From CAVRGQ01 sp963720785 (GTDB taxonomy: Bacteria; Actinomycetota; Acidimicrobiia; IMCC26256; DASPTH01): a DNA stretch of 64,000 nucleotides. The position numbers and the translations under genes were made by a program. Numbering within the stretch: position 1 is the first letter of the stretch; every line of letters starts with the position of its first letter. The stretch is from contig CAVRGQ010000008.1 of assembly GCA_963720785.1 (NCBI GenBank), positions 682,001 through 746,000 of the forward strand. The letters run 5' to 3'. The notes beneath the pieces were generated by a model that made no database searches, was not told the origin of the DNA, and was given only the letters and a program-made list of their open reading frames with translations. Shown here one piece after another: positions 26,426 through 35,491 of the stretch.

Positions 26426-26671
26426 TCAGAACATCCCGTTGTCGTTGGCCGACTCGGCGGGGACGACCTGCAGCACGTCCCAGTGCTCGACGATCTTGCC
26501 GTCGGCGTCGAAGCGGAAGATGTCGATGCCGGCGTAGTCGTGGTCGCCGGGCCAGTGCTGGCGATATTCCGCACCGGCGTACCGGTCGATCGCCGCCTGT
26601 GGCTCGCACCGGTTGAACATCAGGTCGTAGAACGCCTTGGCCTTCTCGGTGTTCGCCGCGGGGTCCGTCAT
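26426..26671 (-). CDS. SnoaL-like protein with a probable internal deletion
   Basis: 81 aa, ATG 26671. Both ends match a well-known NTF2/SnoaL family: NTEKAKAFYDLMFNRC at the start and GIDIFRFDADGKIVEHWDVL at the end, closing with NDNGMF. The family is normally about 125 residues; here RYAGAEYRQH runs straight into WPGDHDYAG, leaving out about 43 residues that form the central strands. The family has QH at both ends of the missing part (YxQHNP and xxQHWPGD), so the gap looks like a deletion between short direct repeats. Function of the shortened product is doubtful. Confidence 0.75.
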   Translation of the reverse strand: MTDPAANTEKAKAFYDLMFNRCEPQAAIDRYAGAEYRQHWPGDHDYAGIDIFRFDADGKIVEHWDVLQVVPAESANDNGMF

Positions 26672-26773
26672 CGGCGCGAGTCTCGCAGACGCGCGTCCCG
26701 GGACGCGACGAACCCCGCGGCCCGGTTGATCCGGAACGCCGCGGGGTTCGTCGCGTGGTGCCGCCGGAAGGGA

Positions 26774-28009
26774 TCAGGCCGCCGTGAAGTTCGGGGCCTT
26801 GCGCTGCTTCCACTCCTCGACCCGCAGCAGCGGCTCGTTCGGGTGCTCGGGCAGCTGGTCGAGCGGCTGGGCGATCTCCTCGACGGTGGGGCCGTACTTC
26901 TCCGCCCAGGGCTTCAGGGCCTCAAGGTCGAAGCTGTAGAGCTTGGCCGCGTTCTCGCCGAGGATGGCGCGCATCTCGCTCTCACCGACACCCGGGAACA
27001 CCTGGCGGAGGTGCTCACGCGTGTAGGGCGGGGTGCCCTCGTCGTGCGGGTAGTCGCTGCCCCACATGTAGCGGTCGGCGCCCATGATCTTGCGGGTCTC
27101 CGCGTCGGGGATGCTCGGGAAGCTGGCGCCGACCCAGCAGTTACGGGCGAAGTACTCACTCGCCAGCTTCGGGATCTTGTCCTCCTCGCGGTACTTCAGC
27201 TCGCCGATGGCGCCCTTCTGGATGCGCGCGATCACGGCGTCGAGACCCTCGATCGTCGGCACGAGGCCGGCGGCCGAACCCTCGGTGAACACGAACTTGA
27301 GGTTCGGGAAGCGCTCGAACACGCCACCGACGATCATGTGGGCGAAGGCACGCTGGCCGTAGAACGCAACCTCGCTGATGAGCAGCATCGGCGCGGCGGC
27401 ATGCTTGCCGTAGTCGGGCGAGCCGGTGCCCGAGTGCAGGTTGATCACCAGGTCGAGGTCCTGGATGGCGGCCCACAGCGGGTCGTAGGCCCGGCTGTAG
27501 ATCGGCTCGACCCACTTGACGTCGGGAGCGACGCTCGGCAGCAGGATGCCGCCGCGCAGGTTCTGCTCCTTGATCCAGGTGATGTCCTCGATCGCGTCGT
27601 CGATGTCGTTCAGGAAGAACTGGCCGATGCCGGCGCGGCGCTCGGGCTGACGGTTGCAGAAGTCGACCATCCAGCGGTTGTGCGCCTTGATGCCGGCGCG
27701 ACGGTGCTCGTAGTCCTCGGGCTTCGGCGGACCGGCGAAGAGCACGAAGCCGGGGTAGAACGGCGGCACCGTGTTCGGGAAGATCACCTCGCCGACGACG
27801 CCGTCGGAGAGCTGGTCGGCGTCACGCCGGTCGTCGTCCCAGTTGCGGATGCGCAGGTCGGTGTCGCGCAGGTCCTTCCACGGGTTCTTGTAGGCGCCGC
27901 GCCACGCGTCGAAGTCGTCGCGGTACGCCGGGTCGAGGTACTCCCGGTACTGCTCGTGGCTGCCGCCGGCGTGCGTGTCGGCGGAGATGATCGTGTAGTG
28001 GTCGGCCAT
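26774..28009 (-). CDS. Amidohydrolase-2 family metal-dependent hydrolase (paralogue 1)
   Basis: 411 aa, ATG 28009. TIM-barrel hydrolase/decarboxylase of the ACMSD-like group. Metal and catalytic residues: ISADTHAGG (DxH in place of the usual HxH), VINLHSGTG, FVFTEG, and the final Asp in MWGSDYPHDE. The preceding gene is a divergently transcribed MarR regulator with a near-perfect palindrome between them. Such enzymes hydrolyse or decarboxylate cyclic or carboxylated intermediates in steroid and aromatic catabolism; the substrate is unknown. Three more paralogues follow in this window. Confidence 0.9.
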   Translation of the reverse strand: MADHYTIISADTHAGGSHEQYREYLDPAYRDDFDAWRGAYKNPWKDLRDTDLRIRNWDDDRRDADQLSDGVVGEVIFPNTVPPFYPGFVLFAGPPKPEDYEHRRAGIKAHNRWMVDFCNRQPERRAGIGQFFLNDIDDAIEDITWIKEQNLRGGILLPSVAPDVKWVEPIYSRAYDPLWAAIQDLDLVINLHSGTGSPDYGKHAAAPMLLISEVAFYGQRAFAHMIVGGVFERFPNLKFVFTEGSAAGLVPTIEGLDAVIARIQKGAIGELKYREEDKIPKLASEYFARNCWVGASFPSIPDAETRKIMGADRYMWGSDYPHDEGTPPYTREHLRQVFPGVGESEMRAILGENAAKLYSFDLEALKPWAEKYGPTVEEIAQPLDQLPEHPNEPLLRVEEWKQRKAPNFTAA

Positions 28010-28086
28010 GCGCCGGGGTCCTCTCCTGGGTCGGGTCCGATGGGGCCGGCCCGGATCGGTCCGGATCGCCGTGCCCCTCGGGTGAT

Positions 28087-28108
28087 AGTTGTATGCTTGC
28101 ACACAACT
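28087..28108. promoter_or_regulatory. 22-base near-perfect palindrome: MarR operator candidate
   Basis: Halves AGTTGTATGCT and TGCACACAACT pair at 9 of 11 positions (consensus AGTTGTRTGC). It lies 77 bases upstream of amidohydrolase ATG 28009 and 60 bases upstream of marR GTG 28169. A further half-like GTGCAAG is present at 28117-28123. Confidence 0.75.
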
Positions 28109-28168
28109 ACCCCTGCGTGCAAGTCTTCCCGTAGGGACTTTCGGCCTGTTCTCGGAGAGAGGGATCCG

Positions 28169-28696
28169 GTGGCGCAGCCCACGAGCAGACGCACGAACAG
28201 CGATGCATCGATCGAGCAGATCGCCGCGTTCATCGAGTACGTGTCGCGCCTGGCGCTGAGCGACCGGGTGCAGCAGCGCCTCGCCGGCGCCACCCGGGTG
28301 GTCACCCAGTCCGAACTCGCCGCCCTGCGGTCGGTCGCCAAGCACGGTCCCCTCACCTTCGGCGAGCTCGCCACCCGGCTCGGCCTCGACCGCACCACCG
28401 TCAGCCGCCTCGCCGCCAGCCTCCAGGACCAGGGCCTGGTCGCCCGCGAGGCCGACGCCCACGACAAGCGCAAGGCCTGGCTCGAGGTCACCGACGCCGG
28501 CCGCACCCTGCTCGACGGACTCAACGGCGTGTCGCGTCAGTACTACGAGGTGGCCACCTCGGAGTGGACACCGGAGGAGCGCGCCGCCGCCGGCGAGATG
28601 CTCGACCGGCTCCGCCACGACCTCCTCCGTCTCCAGTTCGACGAGGTCGGCCGCGCCAGTCACCTCCACGCGGTCGAGGAACCCAGGTCCGCCTGA
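28169..28696 (+). CDS. MarR-family transcriptional regulator
   Basis: 175 aa from GTG 28169, with ribosome site GGAGAGAGGG (28154-28163). The helix-turn-helix reads GPLTFGELATRLGLDRTT with recognition helix VSRLAASLQDQGLVARE, and the wing DAHDKRKAWLEVTDAG. It is divergent from amidohydrolase 1 and probably binds the palindrome at 28087-28108, repressing both genes until an aromatic or CoA-thioester ligand is bound (an inference from family behaviour). Confidence 0.92.
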   Translation: MAQPTSRRTNSDASIEQIAAFIEYVSRLALSDRVQQRLAGATRVVTQSELAALRSVAKHGPLTFGELATRLGLDRTTVSRLAASLQDQGLVAREADAHDKRKAWLEVTDAGRTLLDGLNGVSRQYYEVATSEWTPEERAAAGEMLDRLRHDLLRLQFDEVGRASHLHAVEEPRSA

Positions 28697-28698
28697 CC

Positions 28699-28745
28699 AA
28701 CCGGCGTCAATTGCTGCCCACTATGGGCAGAGATTGACGCCGGTT
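28699..28745. terminator. 22-base inverted repeat between convergent genes
   Basis: Arms 28699-28720 and 28724-28745 pair at 20 of 22 positions around a 3-base loop; the outer 13 bases (AACCGGCGTCAAT) and inner 7 (CTGCCCA) are perfect. It begins 2 bases after the MarR stop and ends 13 bases before the PFOR stop, so it is placed as a bidirectional terminator. No U-tract follows. Confidence 0.7.
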
Positions 28746-28758
28746 CGGTGGGGCCTGA

Positions 28759-31700
28759 TCAGTCGAAGCCCTCGTCCGAAGGCTGGCGGCACTGCGGCAG
28801 TGTGTGTTCGATGTGCACCGCGGGCACGTGCACCTCGGCGAGCTGCTCGTAGAAGGCATGTCGGCTCGCGACCGCCTGCGTGGCGTGGTCGACCAGCTCC
28901 TCGAAGCGCTCCGGATCGGCGACGCGAACCATGGTGAAGCGCGACTCGTCCTCCATGTACTCACGCATCGAGAGCGACGCGGGATCCGCGTCGATCACGA
29001 GGGGCGCGTCGCCGTCGTCGGCGCGGCGCGGGTCGTAGCGGTAGAGCGGCCACGCGCCGGAGTCGATCGCGCGCTTCTGCTCCGTGGGCGAGTGCTTGAG
29101 GTCATAGCCGTGGGCGATGCACGGGCTGTGCGCGATCACGAGTGACGGCCCGGGATACGCCTCGGCCTCGAGCATCGTCTCCACCGCGTGACGTGAGCGC
29201 GCCTGCAGCGCGATCGACGCGACGTACACGTTGCCGTAGCTCATCGCGAGGAGGCCGAGATCCTTCTTGCGGGAGTCCTTGCCCTCCGACGCGAACTTCG
29301 CCGAGGCGCCCATGGGCGTGGCCTTCGACGCCTGCCCGCCGGTGTTGGAGTACACCTCGGTGTCGAGCACGAGGACGTTCACGTCGCGCCCCGACGCGAG
29401 CACGTGGTCGAGACCGCCGTAGCCGATGTCGTAGGCCCAGCCGTCGCCGCCCACGGCCCACACCGAGCGGGGCACGAACACGTCGGCGATCTGCGCCAAC
29501 GCCGCGGCCTGCGGATCCTCGGTCATCACGAGGCGGCCACGGAGACCGTCCACCAGGCGGCGGCGGTTCTCGAGCGACAGGTCGTCCCCGGCACAGGGCT
29601 CGTGCAGCTGCTCCAGCAGGTCGACGTCGAAGTGCTCCGGGTGACGCAGCACCAGCGCGTCGAGCTCTGCGTAGGCGTGCGCGCGGGTGGCGTCGATGCC
29701 GGCCCGCAGCCCGAGCGCGTACTCGGCGTTGTCCTCGAACAGTGAGTTCGACCAGGCGGGGCCGCGGCCGTGCGCGTCGGTGGTGTACGGCGTGGTCGGC
29801 AGGTTCGCGCCGTAGATCGACGAGCAGCCGGTGGCGTTGGCGATCACGAGGTGGTCGCCGAACAGCTGGGTGAGCGTGCGGATGTAGGGCGTCTCGCCAC
29901 AGCCCGCACACGCACCCGAGAACTCGAACGTGGCCGGGAGCAGGCCGAAGGTGCGCGGCGTGCGCGGGATTCGCGTGCGCGGCAACTCCGGGATCCCGCG
30001 CGCGAAGTTCCACGCCTCCCGCCAGTCGTCCCGCACCGTCGCGGCGGGCGCCATGCGCAGCGAACGGCGCTCCTTGTCGTGGCGGTCGACGCCCGGGCAC
30101 ACCTCCACGCAGAGCCCGCACCCCGTGCAGTCGTCGGGGGCGACGACCACCGTGTAGCCCAGGCCTTCGAGCCCCTTGGTGTGCTTGGTGGGGATCGAAC
30201 GGAATTGCGGCGGGGCGAACGCACCGTCTTCGGGCTCGAACACCCGGGTGACGATCGCGGTGTGCGGGCACAACATCGAGCACTGGTTGCACTCGGTGCA
30301 GAGCTCGGGGTCCCACACGGGGAGCTCCTGCGCGATCGCCCGCTTCTCGTAGCGGCTGGTCCCGGTGGGCCAGGTGCCGTCGACGGGGAAGGCGCTCACG
30401 GGCAGGCGGTCGCCGTGGCCCTCCATCACCAGCGCGGTGACCTTCTGCACGAACTCCGGCGCGTCAGGCGGCACCGTCGCGTGCGGCCGAATGAGTGTGG
30501 CGTCGGGCGCGGTCGCCACTGCGGGCACCGCGACCTCGGTCATCGCCGCGAGGGCGTCGTCGATTGCCGCGAGGTTGGCGTCGACAATCGTGCCGCCGCG
30601 CTTGCCGTACGCGGCCACGACCGAAGCCTTGATCGCGTCGATCGCGGTGTCGACCGGGATCACGTCGACCAGCGCGAAGAAGCAGGTCTGCATGATCGTG
30701 TTGATACGCCGCCCCATGCGGTGGCGCGACGCGACCTCGTACGCGTCGACGACGAAGCAACGACACCCGCGATCGACGAGGCCGTGCTGCACGCGCGCAG
30801 GCAGGCGCTCCCACGCGGTCGCGGGGTCACCGGGCAGGTTCAGGAGCACGGTGGCGCCCGGCAGCGGCGCGCTCGAGCACGTCGATGCGGTCGAGCAGAC
30901 CGGAGTCGTGCACGGCGACGACCTCCGCGGCATGGATCTCGTAGGTGGAACGGATGGGCGGCGGGCCGAAGCGCAGGTGCGACACCGTCATCGATCCCGA
31001 CTTCTTGGAGTCGTAGACGAAGTGTCCCTGGCCGGCGAGGCCGGTGTGCTCGGCGATGATCTTCACCGACGCCTTGTTGGCGCTCACCGTGCCGTCGGAC
31101 CCGAGGCCGTAGAACACGGCGCGCCGCACCGCGGGCGACTCGGTGGTGAACGACTCGTCGTACGGGAGCGACAACCGGGTCACGTCGTCGTTGATGCCCA
31201 CGGTGAAGCGGGTGCGGGCACCGCCCGGGCGCGCGGTGGAGGCGGCGAGCTCGTCGAGCACCGCCTTCGCCATCGCGGGCGAGAACTCCTTCGACGACAG
31301 GCCGTAGCGTCCGCCAATCACCCGCGGCATCGCGTCGAGGCGGCCGGCGCTCAGGGCATCGACCAGCGAGGCGATGACGTCGAGCAGCAACGGCTCACCG
31401 GCCGAGCCCGGCTCCTTGGTGCGGTCGAGCACCGCAACCACGCGCACGGTCGACGGCAGCGCGCCGACCAGGTGCTCCATCGAGAACGGCCGGAAGAGCC
31501 GCACCTTCACCAGGCCGACCTTCTCGCCCACGGCAACCAGGTGTTCGACGACCTCGTGCATGCACTCGGCACCCGAACCCATCATCACGACGACGCGCTC
31601 GGCGTCGGGGGCGCCGACGTACTCGAACAGCTCGTAGTGCCGGCCCGTGAGCTCGGCGAAGCGCGCCATCGTGGCCTCGACCACGGAGGGGCACACGTCG

Positions 31701-32458
31701 TAGTAGAGGTTCGACGCCTCGCGGGCCTGGAAGAAGGTGTCGGGATTCTGGGCCGTGCCGCGGATCACCGGGTGGTCGGGGTTCATCGCGCGCATGCGAT
31801 GACCGAGCAGCGCGCTCGAGGTGGTGTCGTCGCCGAGGAGCGCCCGCAGGGTGTCGTCGGTGACCGTGGTGATGGTGGCCAGCTCGTGCGACGTGCGAAA
31901 CCCGTCGAAGAAGTGGATGAACGGCACGCGCGCGTGCGACGTGGCCGCATGCGCGATGGCCGCGAGGTCGACGGCTTCCTGCGGGGAGCCCGACGCCAGC
32001 AGTGCGAGCCCGGTGCCGCGCACCGCCATCACGTCGGAGTGGTCACCGAAGATCGACAGTGCGTGGGTGGCGACCGTGCGCGCGGCGACGTGCATGCAGA
32101 AACTGGTGAGTTCGCCCGCGATCTTGTAGAGGTTCGGGATCATCAGGAGCAGGCCCTGCGACGCGGTGAACGTGGTGGTGAGCGCGCCGGCCTGGAGCGC
32201 GCCGTGCACCGCGCCGGCCGCGCCACCCTCCGACTGCATCTCCACGACGTCGGGGACCGTGCCCCACAGGTTGCCGCGCCCGGCCACCGCCCACTCCGCC
32301 GCGTGCTCCCCCATCGGCGACGCGGGCGTGATCGGGTAGATCGCGATGACCTCGCTCGCGCGGTAGGCCACCGACGCGACCGCTTCGTTGGCGTCGACGG
32401 TGACACGCGCGGAATCGGCGCGCGTCGGAATACCGGTCGACGAGTCCTGAGTCGTCAT
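28759..32458 (-). CDS. nifJ: Pyruvate:ferredoxin (flavodoxin) oxidoreductase, single chain (one frameshift)
   Basis: Oxidatively decarboxylates pyruvate to acetyl-CoA with reduction of ferredoxin. ATG 32458. Domains in order: pyrimidine-binding domain (VIAIYPITPASPMGEHAAEW), transketolase C-like domain (VVVMMGSGAECMHE), gamma domain (FYGLGSDGTVSANKASVKII), then ferredoxin domain with two 4Fe-4S motifs (CTECNQCSMLCP and CTGCGLCVEVCP), GACAGCGETPY, and the thiamine-diphosphate domain (GGDGWAYDIGYGGLDHVL). A frame change near 30870 splits it in the gamma domain; joined length about 1,230 aa is normal. It should not be read as two subunits. Confidence 0.93.
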
Positions 32459-32561
32459 GGCAGGCGCCTTTCACCCTGGCAGTGCGTGCCGCCCTGCTGC
32501 CATCGTCGCAGGCCCCGACCGCGTCGACCCGGGTCCTTCGACCCTTCCTCGACGGTCGAAC

Positions 32562-32924
32562 TCAGAAGATCTCGTGCTCCTCGGTGACGAACACCGACGA
32601 GTTGGCGAAGTCGATGAACTTCGCCTCGTCCTCCAACAGCCGGCGGCCCGCCTCGGCCGATGCCTCCGGGTCGACCCCGTCGCCGAGCGACGCGTCGATC
32701 CACACCTCGGTGATCCCGTCGTAGGGCTCACCGGCGCCGCGCGACGCGCGCACCGTGTCGGTCTGCGGACCGGCGATCGTGTGGCTCTGCACATAGCGCA
32801 CCATCGACGGGACCGACTCGCGCAGCGAGCGCACGAGCGGCCCGTGCTCGTCGAGCCAGTACCGGAGGAATTCCTCGCGTGACAGCGAAGGATTCCTCCG
32901 GACGCAGTAGACGAGCTTCAGCAT
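32562..32924 (-). CDS. EthD-domain protein
   Basis: 120 aa, ATG 32924 (MLKLVYCVRRNPSLSREEF). The dimeric ferredoxin-like EthD fold is indicated by FLRYWLDEHGPLVRSL, YVQSHTI and AKFIDFANSSVFVTEEHEIF. Related proteins assist ether-degrading P450s or act as small decarboxylases. It lies 23 bases downstream of the thiolase stop on the same strand, so the two probably share a transcript. Confidence 0.85.
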   Translation of the reverse strand: MLKLVYCVRRNPSLSREEFLRYWLDEHGPLVRSLRESVPSMVRYVQSHTIAGPQTDTVRASRGAGEPYDGITEVWIDASLGDGVDPEASAEAGRRLLEDEAKFIDFANSSVFVTEEHEIF

Positions 32925-32947
32925 CGGTGGCGCGGACGAGCGTGAGC

Positions 32948-34118
32948 TCAGAGCAGCTCGAGCACGAGCGCGGAGCCCATGCCGCCACCGGCGCACATGG
33001 AGACCACGCCGTACTTGCCACCGACCCGCTGCAGCTCGTTGATCATCGTGACGACCATGCGGCTGCCGGTGCAGGCGATCGGGTGACCGAGCGACGCGCC
33101 CGAGCCGTTCTGGTTCATCTTCGAGCGGTCGACACCGAGCACGGCGCTCCACCGCGAGCGGCACGGGGGTGAACGCCTCGTTGACCTCCCACCGGTCGAT
33201 GTCGGCCACCGACAGGCCGGCGCGCTCGAGCGCCTTCGGGATGGCGAGCGTGGGGCCCATGCCCGTGCGGGCAGGCTCGAGGCCGGCGTTGGCCCAGCTC
33301 ACGATGCGGGCGAGCGGGCGCAGCCCGTTGGCCGCGGCGTAGTCGCCCGCGGTCACGACGACCGCAGCGGCGGCGTCGTTGAGGCCCGCGGCGTTGCCCG
33401 CGGTGATCACCGCGCCGTCGATCTCCGGGTGGAGCAGCTTCAGCTCGGCGAGCGTCTCGACGGTGGTGCCGCGGCGCGGGTGCTCGTCGACCGAGAACGT
33501 CTGCTTGTTGCCCTCGCGGTCGACGTACTCGACCGGCACGATCTCGTTCTCGAAGAAGCCGTTGTCGATGGAGTTGATCGCGTTGGCGACACTGAACGCG
33601 GCCCAGTCGTCGACGTCGAAGCGGGTGAGGCCCATCTCCCGTGCGGTGTTCTCACCGACGGTGATCGACATGTCGAACACGGGCGCGTCGGGGGTCTCGG
33701 GGTGGCTCGGCGACATCCACTGCTTGTACTCGCCGTTGGCGTCGGCCTTCATGGTGGCGGGCGACGTGCTGAGGCTCTCGGTGCCGCCGGCGACGACGAC
33801 CTTGTCCATCCCCGCCATGATCGAGCCGGCCGCGATCTGGATGGAGCTGAGGCCCGCGGCGCAGTGCCGGTTGTCGGACATGCCGGGCACGTTGGCGAGG
33901 CCGAGCCGGACCGCGACGTTGCGGGCGATCACGCCACCGCCCTGGAGCGACTCGCCGACGACGAGGTCGTCGATCTCCTGCGCGGGGATACCGGCGCGGT
34001 CGATCGCGGCACCCACCGCGACCTCGGCGAGCTCGAAGGCGTCGACGGTCACGAGGGACCCCTTGCGGGCCCGCCCGATCGGGGTGCGGGCGGCGCTGAC
34101 GATCACGGCATCGGTCAC
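32948..34118 (-). CDS. Acetyl-CoA acyltransferase (thiolase), one frameshift
   Basis: Classical thiolase, about 390 aa, ATG 34118. Nucleophile Cys in NRHCAAGLSSIQIAAG (about residue 86), GGTESLS, NEAF, His in GHPIACTGSRMVV and the second Cys in CAGGGMGSALVLELL. The frame changes near 33155 (LAVERV then LGVDRSKMNQNGSG); an extra C in AGCGCCGTGC explains it. Without the shift the catalytic His and second Cys are lost and the frame runs into the EthD gene. Cleaves 3-ketoacyl-CoA in beta-oxidation. Confidence 0.9.
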
Positions 34119-34182
34119 GGTGGTGCTCCTCGTTCTCAGGTCCGAACGGTCAACAGTACGACGTGACCCCCAATTCCCACAC

Positions 34183-34225
34183 GTTGCGTCACCAGACCGG
34201 GTATCGGATGGTTTGGTGACGCAAC
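34183..34225. repeat. Palindromic element, copy A
   Basis: Arms GTTGCGTCACCAGACC (34183-34198) and GGTTTGGTGACGCAAC (34210-34225) pair at 15 of 16 positions around an 11-base loop. The same arms recur at 41430 and 50128. It lies 38 bases after the CoA-transferase stop and upstream of the thiolase start. Confidence 0.85.
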
Positions 34226-34262
34226 CTCGGGAAAGGGAGGGGGCGGCGGGCGAAGGGCGGGG

Positions 34263-35447
34263 TCAGACGGCTTGTTCGTCGTGGAGGGTGGCGATCTCGG
34301 CGGCGGAGTAGCCCGCGGCGGCGAGGGCGGCGTCGGTGTCGGCGCCGAGGTCGGGCGGCGGCGTGGCTCCGTGCGTGGCGGCCGCGCCCTTGGCGCCGTC
34401 GATGCGCAGCGGATTGGCCAGGGCGCGGGGGCCGGGCCCATCCACGACGCCACCGAGCGGCACCAGGCCGTCGCGTGCGGTGGTCTGCGGGTCGTCGACG
34501 AGGTCGGACGGGGTGAACACCGGGCCGATGCCGCCGGCCATTCCCGGGTTCGCCAACCAGTGCGCCTGCGGTTGCGTGGCGAACGCCGCCTCGAGCTTGG
34601 CGATGGTGCCGGGCTCGTCGTCGCCCATCTTGTAGTCGGCCAGGTCGGCCAGGCCCGTCGCCGCCACCAGCGCAGCCCACGACCGCGGTTCGCTCGCGGT
34701 GCAGGTGATCCACCGGCCGTCGGCACAGCGGTAGTTGTTGCGGGCCGCGATCGTGCCCCACGCCTGCGCCTGGCCGTTGGCCGCGCCGACCATCTGCTCC
34801 GAGAGCATCCAGTTGCCCGTGTCGGCCATGTTGGCGTCGACGCGCGAGCCCACACCGGTCCGGCTGCGTCCCTGCAGCGCGGCGACGATGCCGAACGCCG
34901 CCATGAGCCCGGTGACCGGCAACGTGACTGCGAGGCCGGGCACGATCGGGGTGCCGTCGGCCCCCGCGAGCTGCGCGAGCAGACCCGAGTAGCCGAGGTA
35001 GGTGAGGTCGTGGCCCGGCACGTCGACGTTGGGACCGTCGGGGCCGAACCCCGTGAGCGCGCACCAGACGAGGCCGGGGTTCTCCTGGCGCAGGTCCTCG
35101 AATCCGAAGCCCAGCTTCTCCATCTGCCCGGGCTTGGCCGACTCCACGAGCACGTCGGCGTCGCGCACGAGGCGGCGCAGGATCTCACCGGCGCGTGGGT
35201 TCTTGAGGTTCAACGTCATCGAGCGCTTGCCGCGGTTGACCGCGACGTGCGACGCCGGGAAGTCCTCGCCCATGAAGCGCAGGCCGTCGCCGAAGCCCGG
35301 CGCCTCGACCTTGAGCACCTCGGCCCCGAGGTCGGCGAGCAGCGACGTGCAGTAGGCACCCGGGAACATGCGGGTCAGATCGAGGACCCGTACCCCGGTG
35401 AGGGGCGCGGTCGGTTCAGCGGCGGGATCAGAGGAGGCGTCGGTCAT
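34263..35447 (-). CDS. CaiB/BaiF family III CoA transferase
   Basis: 394 aa, ATG 35447. Features: GVRVLDLTRMFPGAYCTSLLAD, GAEVLKVEAPGFGD, NRGKRSMTLNLKNP and CALTGFGPDGPNVDVPGHD. The catalytic Asp is present in VDANMADTGNWM, so a normal aspartyl-CoA mechanism is expected, unlike the copy at 21053. Possible activities include alpha-methylacyl-CoA racemase or CoA transfer to a carboxylic acid. It lies 44 bases from the upstream amidohydrolase stop on the same strand. Confidence 0.92.
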   Translation of the reverse strand: MTDASSDPAAEPTAPLTGVRVLDLTRMFPGAYCTSLLADLGAEVLKVEAPGFGDGLRFMGEDFPASHVAVNRGKRSMTLNLKNPRAGEILRRLVRDADVLVESAKPGQMEKLGFGFEDLRQENPGLVWCALTGFGPDGPNVDVPGHDLTYLGYSGLLAQLAGADGTPIVPGLAVTLPVTGLMAAFGIVAALQGRSRTGVGSRVDANMADTGNWMLSEQMVGAANGQAQAWGTIAARNNYRCADGRWITCTASEPRSWAALVAATGLADLADYKMGDDEPGTIAKLEAAFATQPQAHWLANPGMAGGIGPVFTPSDLVDDPQTTARDGLVPLGGVVDGPGPRALANPLRIDGAKGAAATHGATPPPDLGADTDAALAAAGYSAAEIATLHDEQAV

Positions 35448-35491
35448 GGCCGCAGGTTGGCACGCGCAGCGAGGACGACGAAAGTCGCGAC

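Noticed and set aside
28759..32458. Two-subunit 2-oxoacid:ferredoxin oxidoreductase
   Set aside because: The two frames overlap in the middle of a domain and together give a normal-length single-chain enzyme, so it is one gene with a frameshift.
32562..34118. Thiolase-EthD fusion
   Set aside because: The thiolase active-site His and second Cys are in another frame (32948-33155); the long frame only arises because one extra base skips the thiolase stop.
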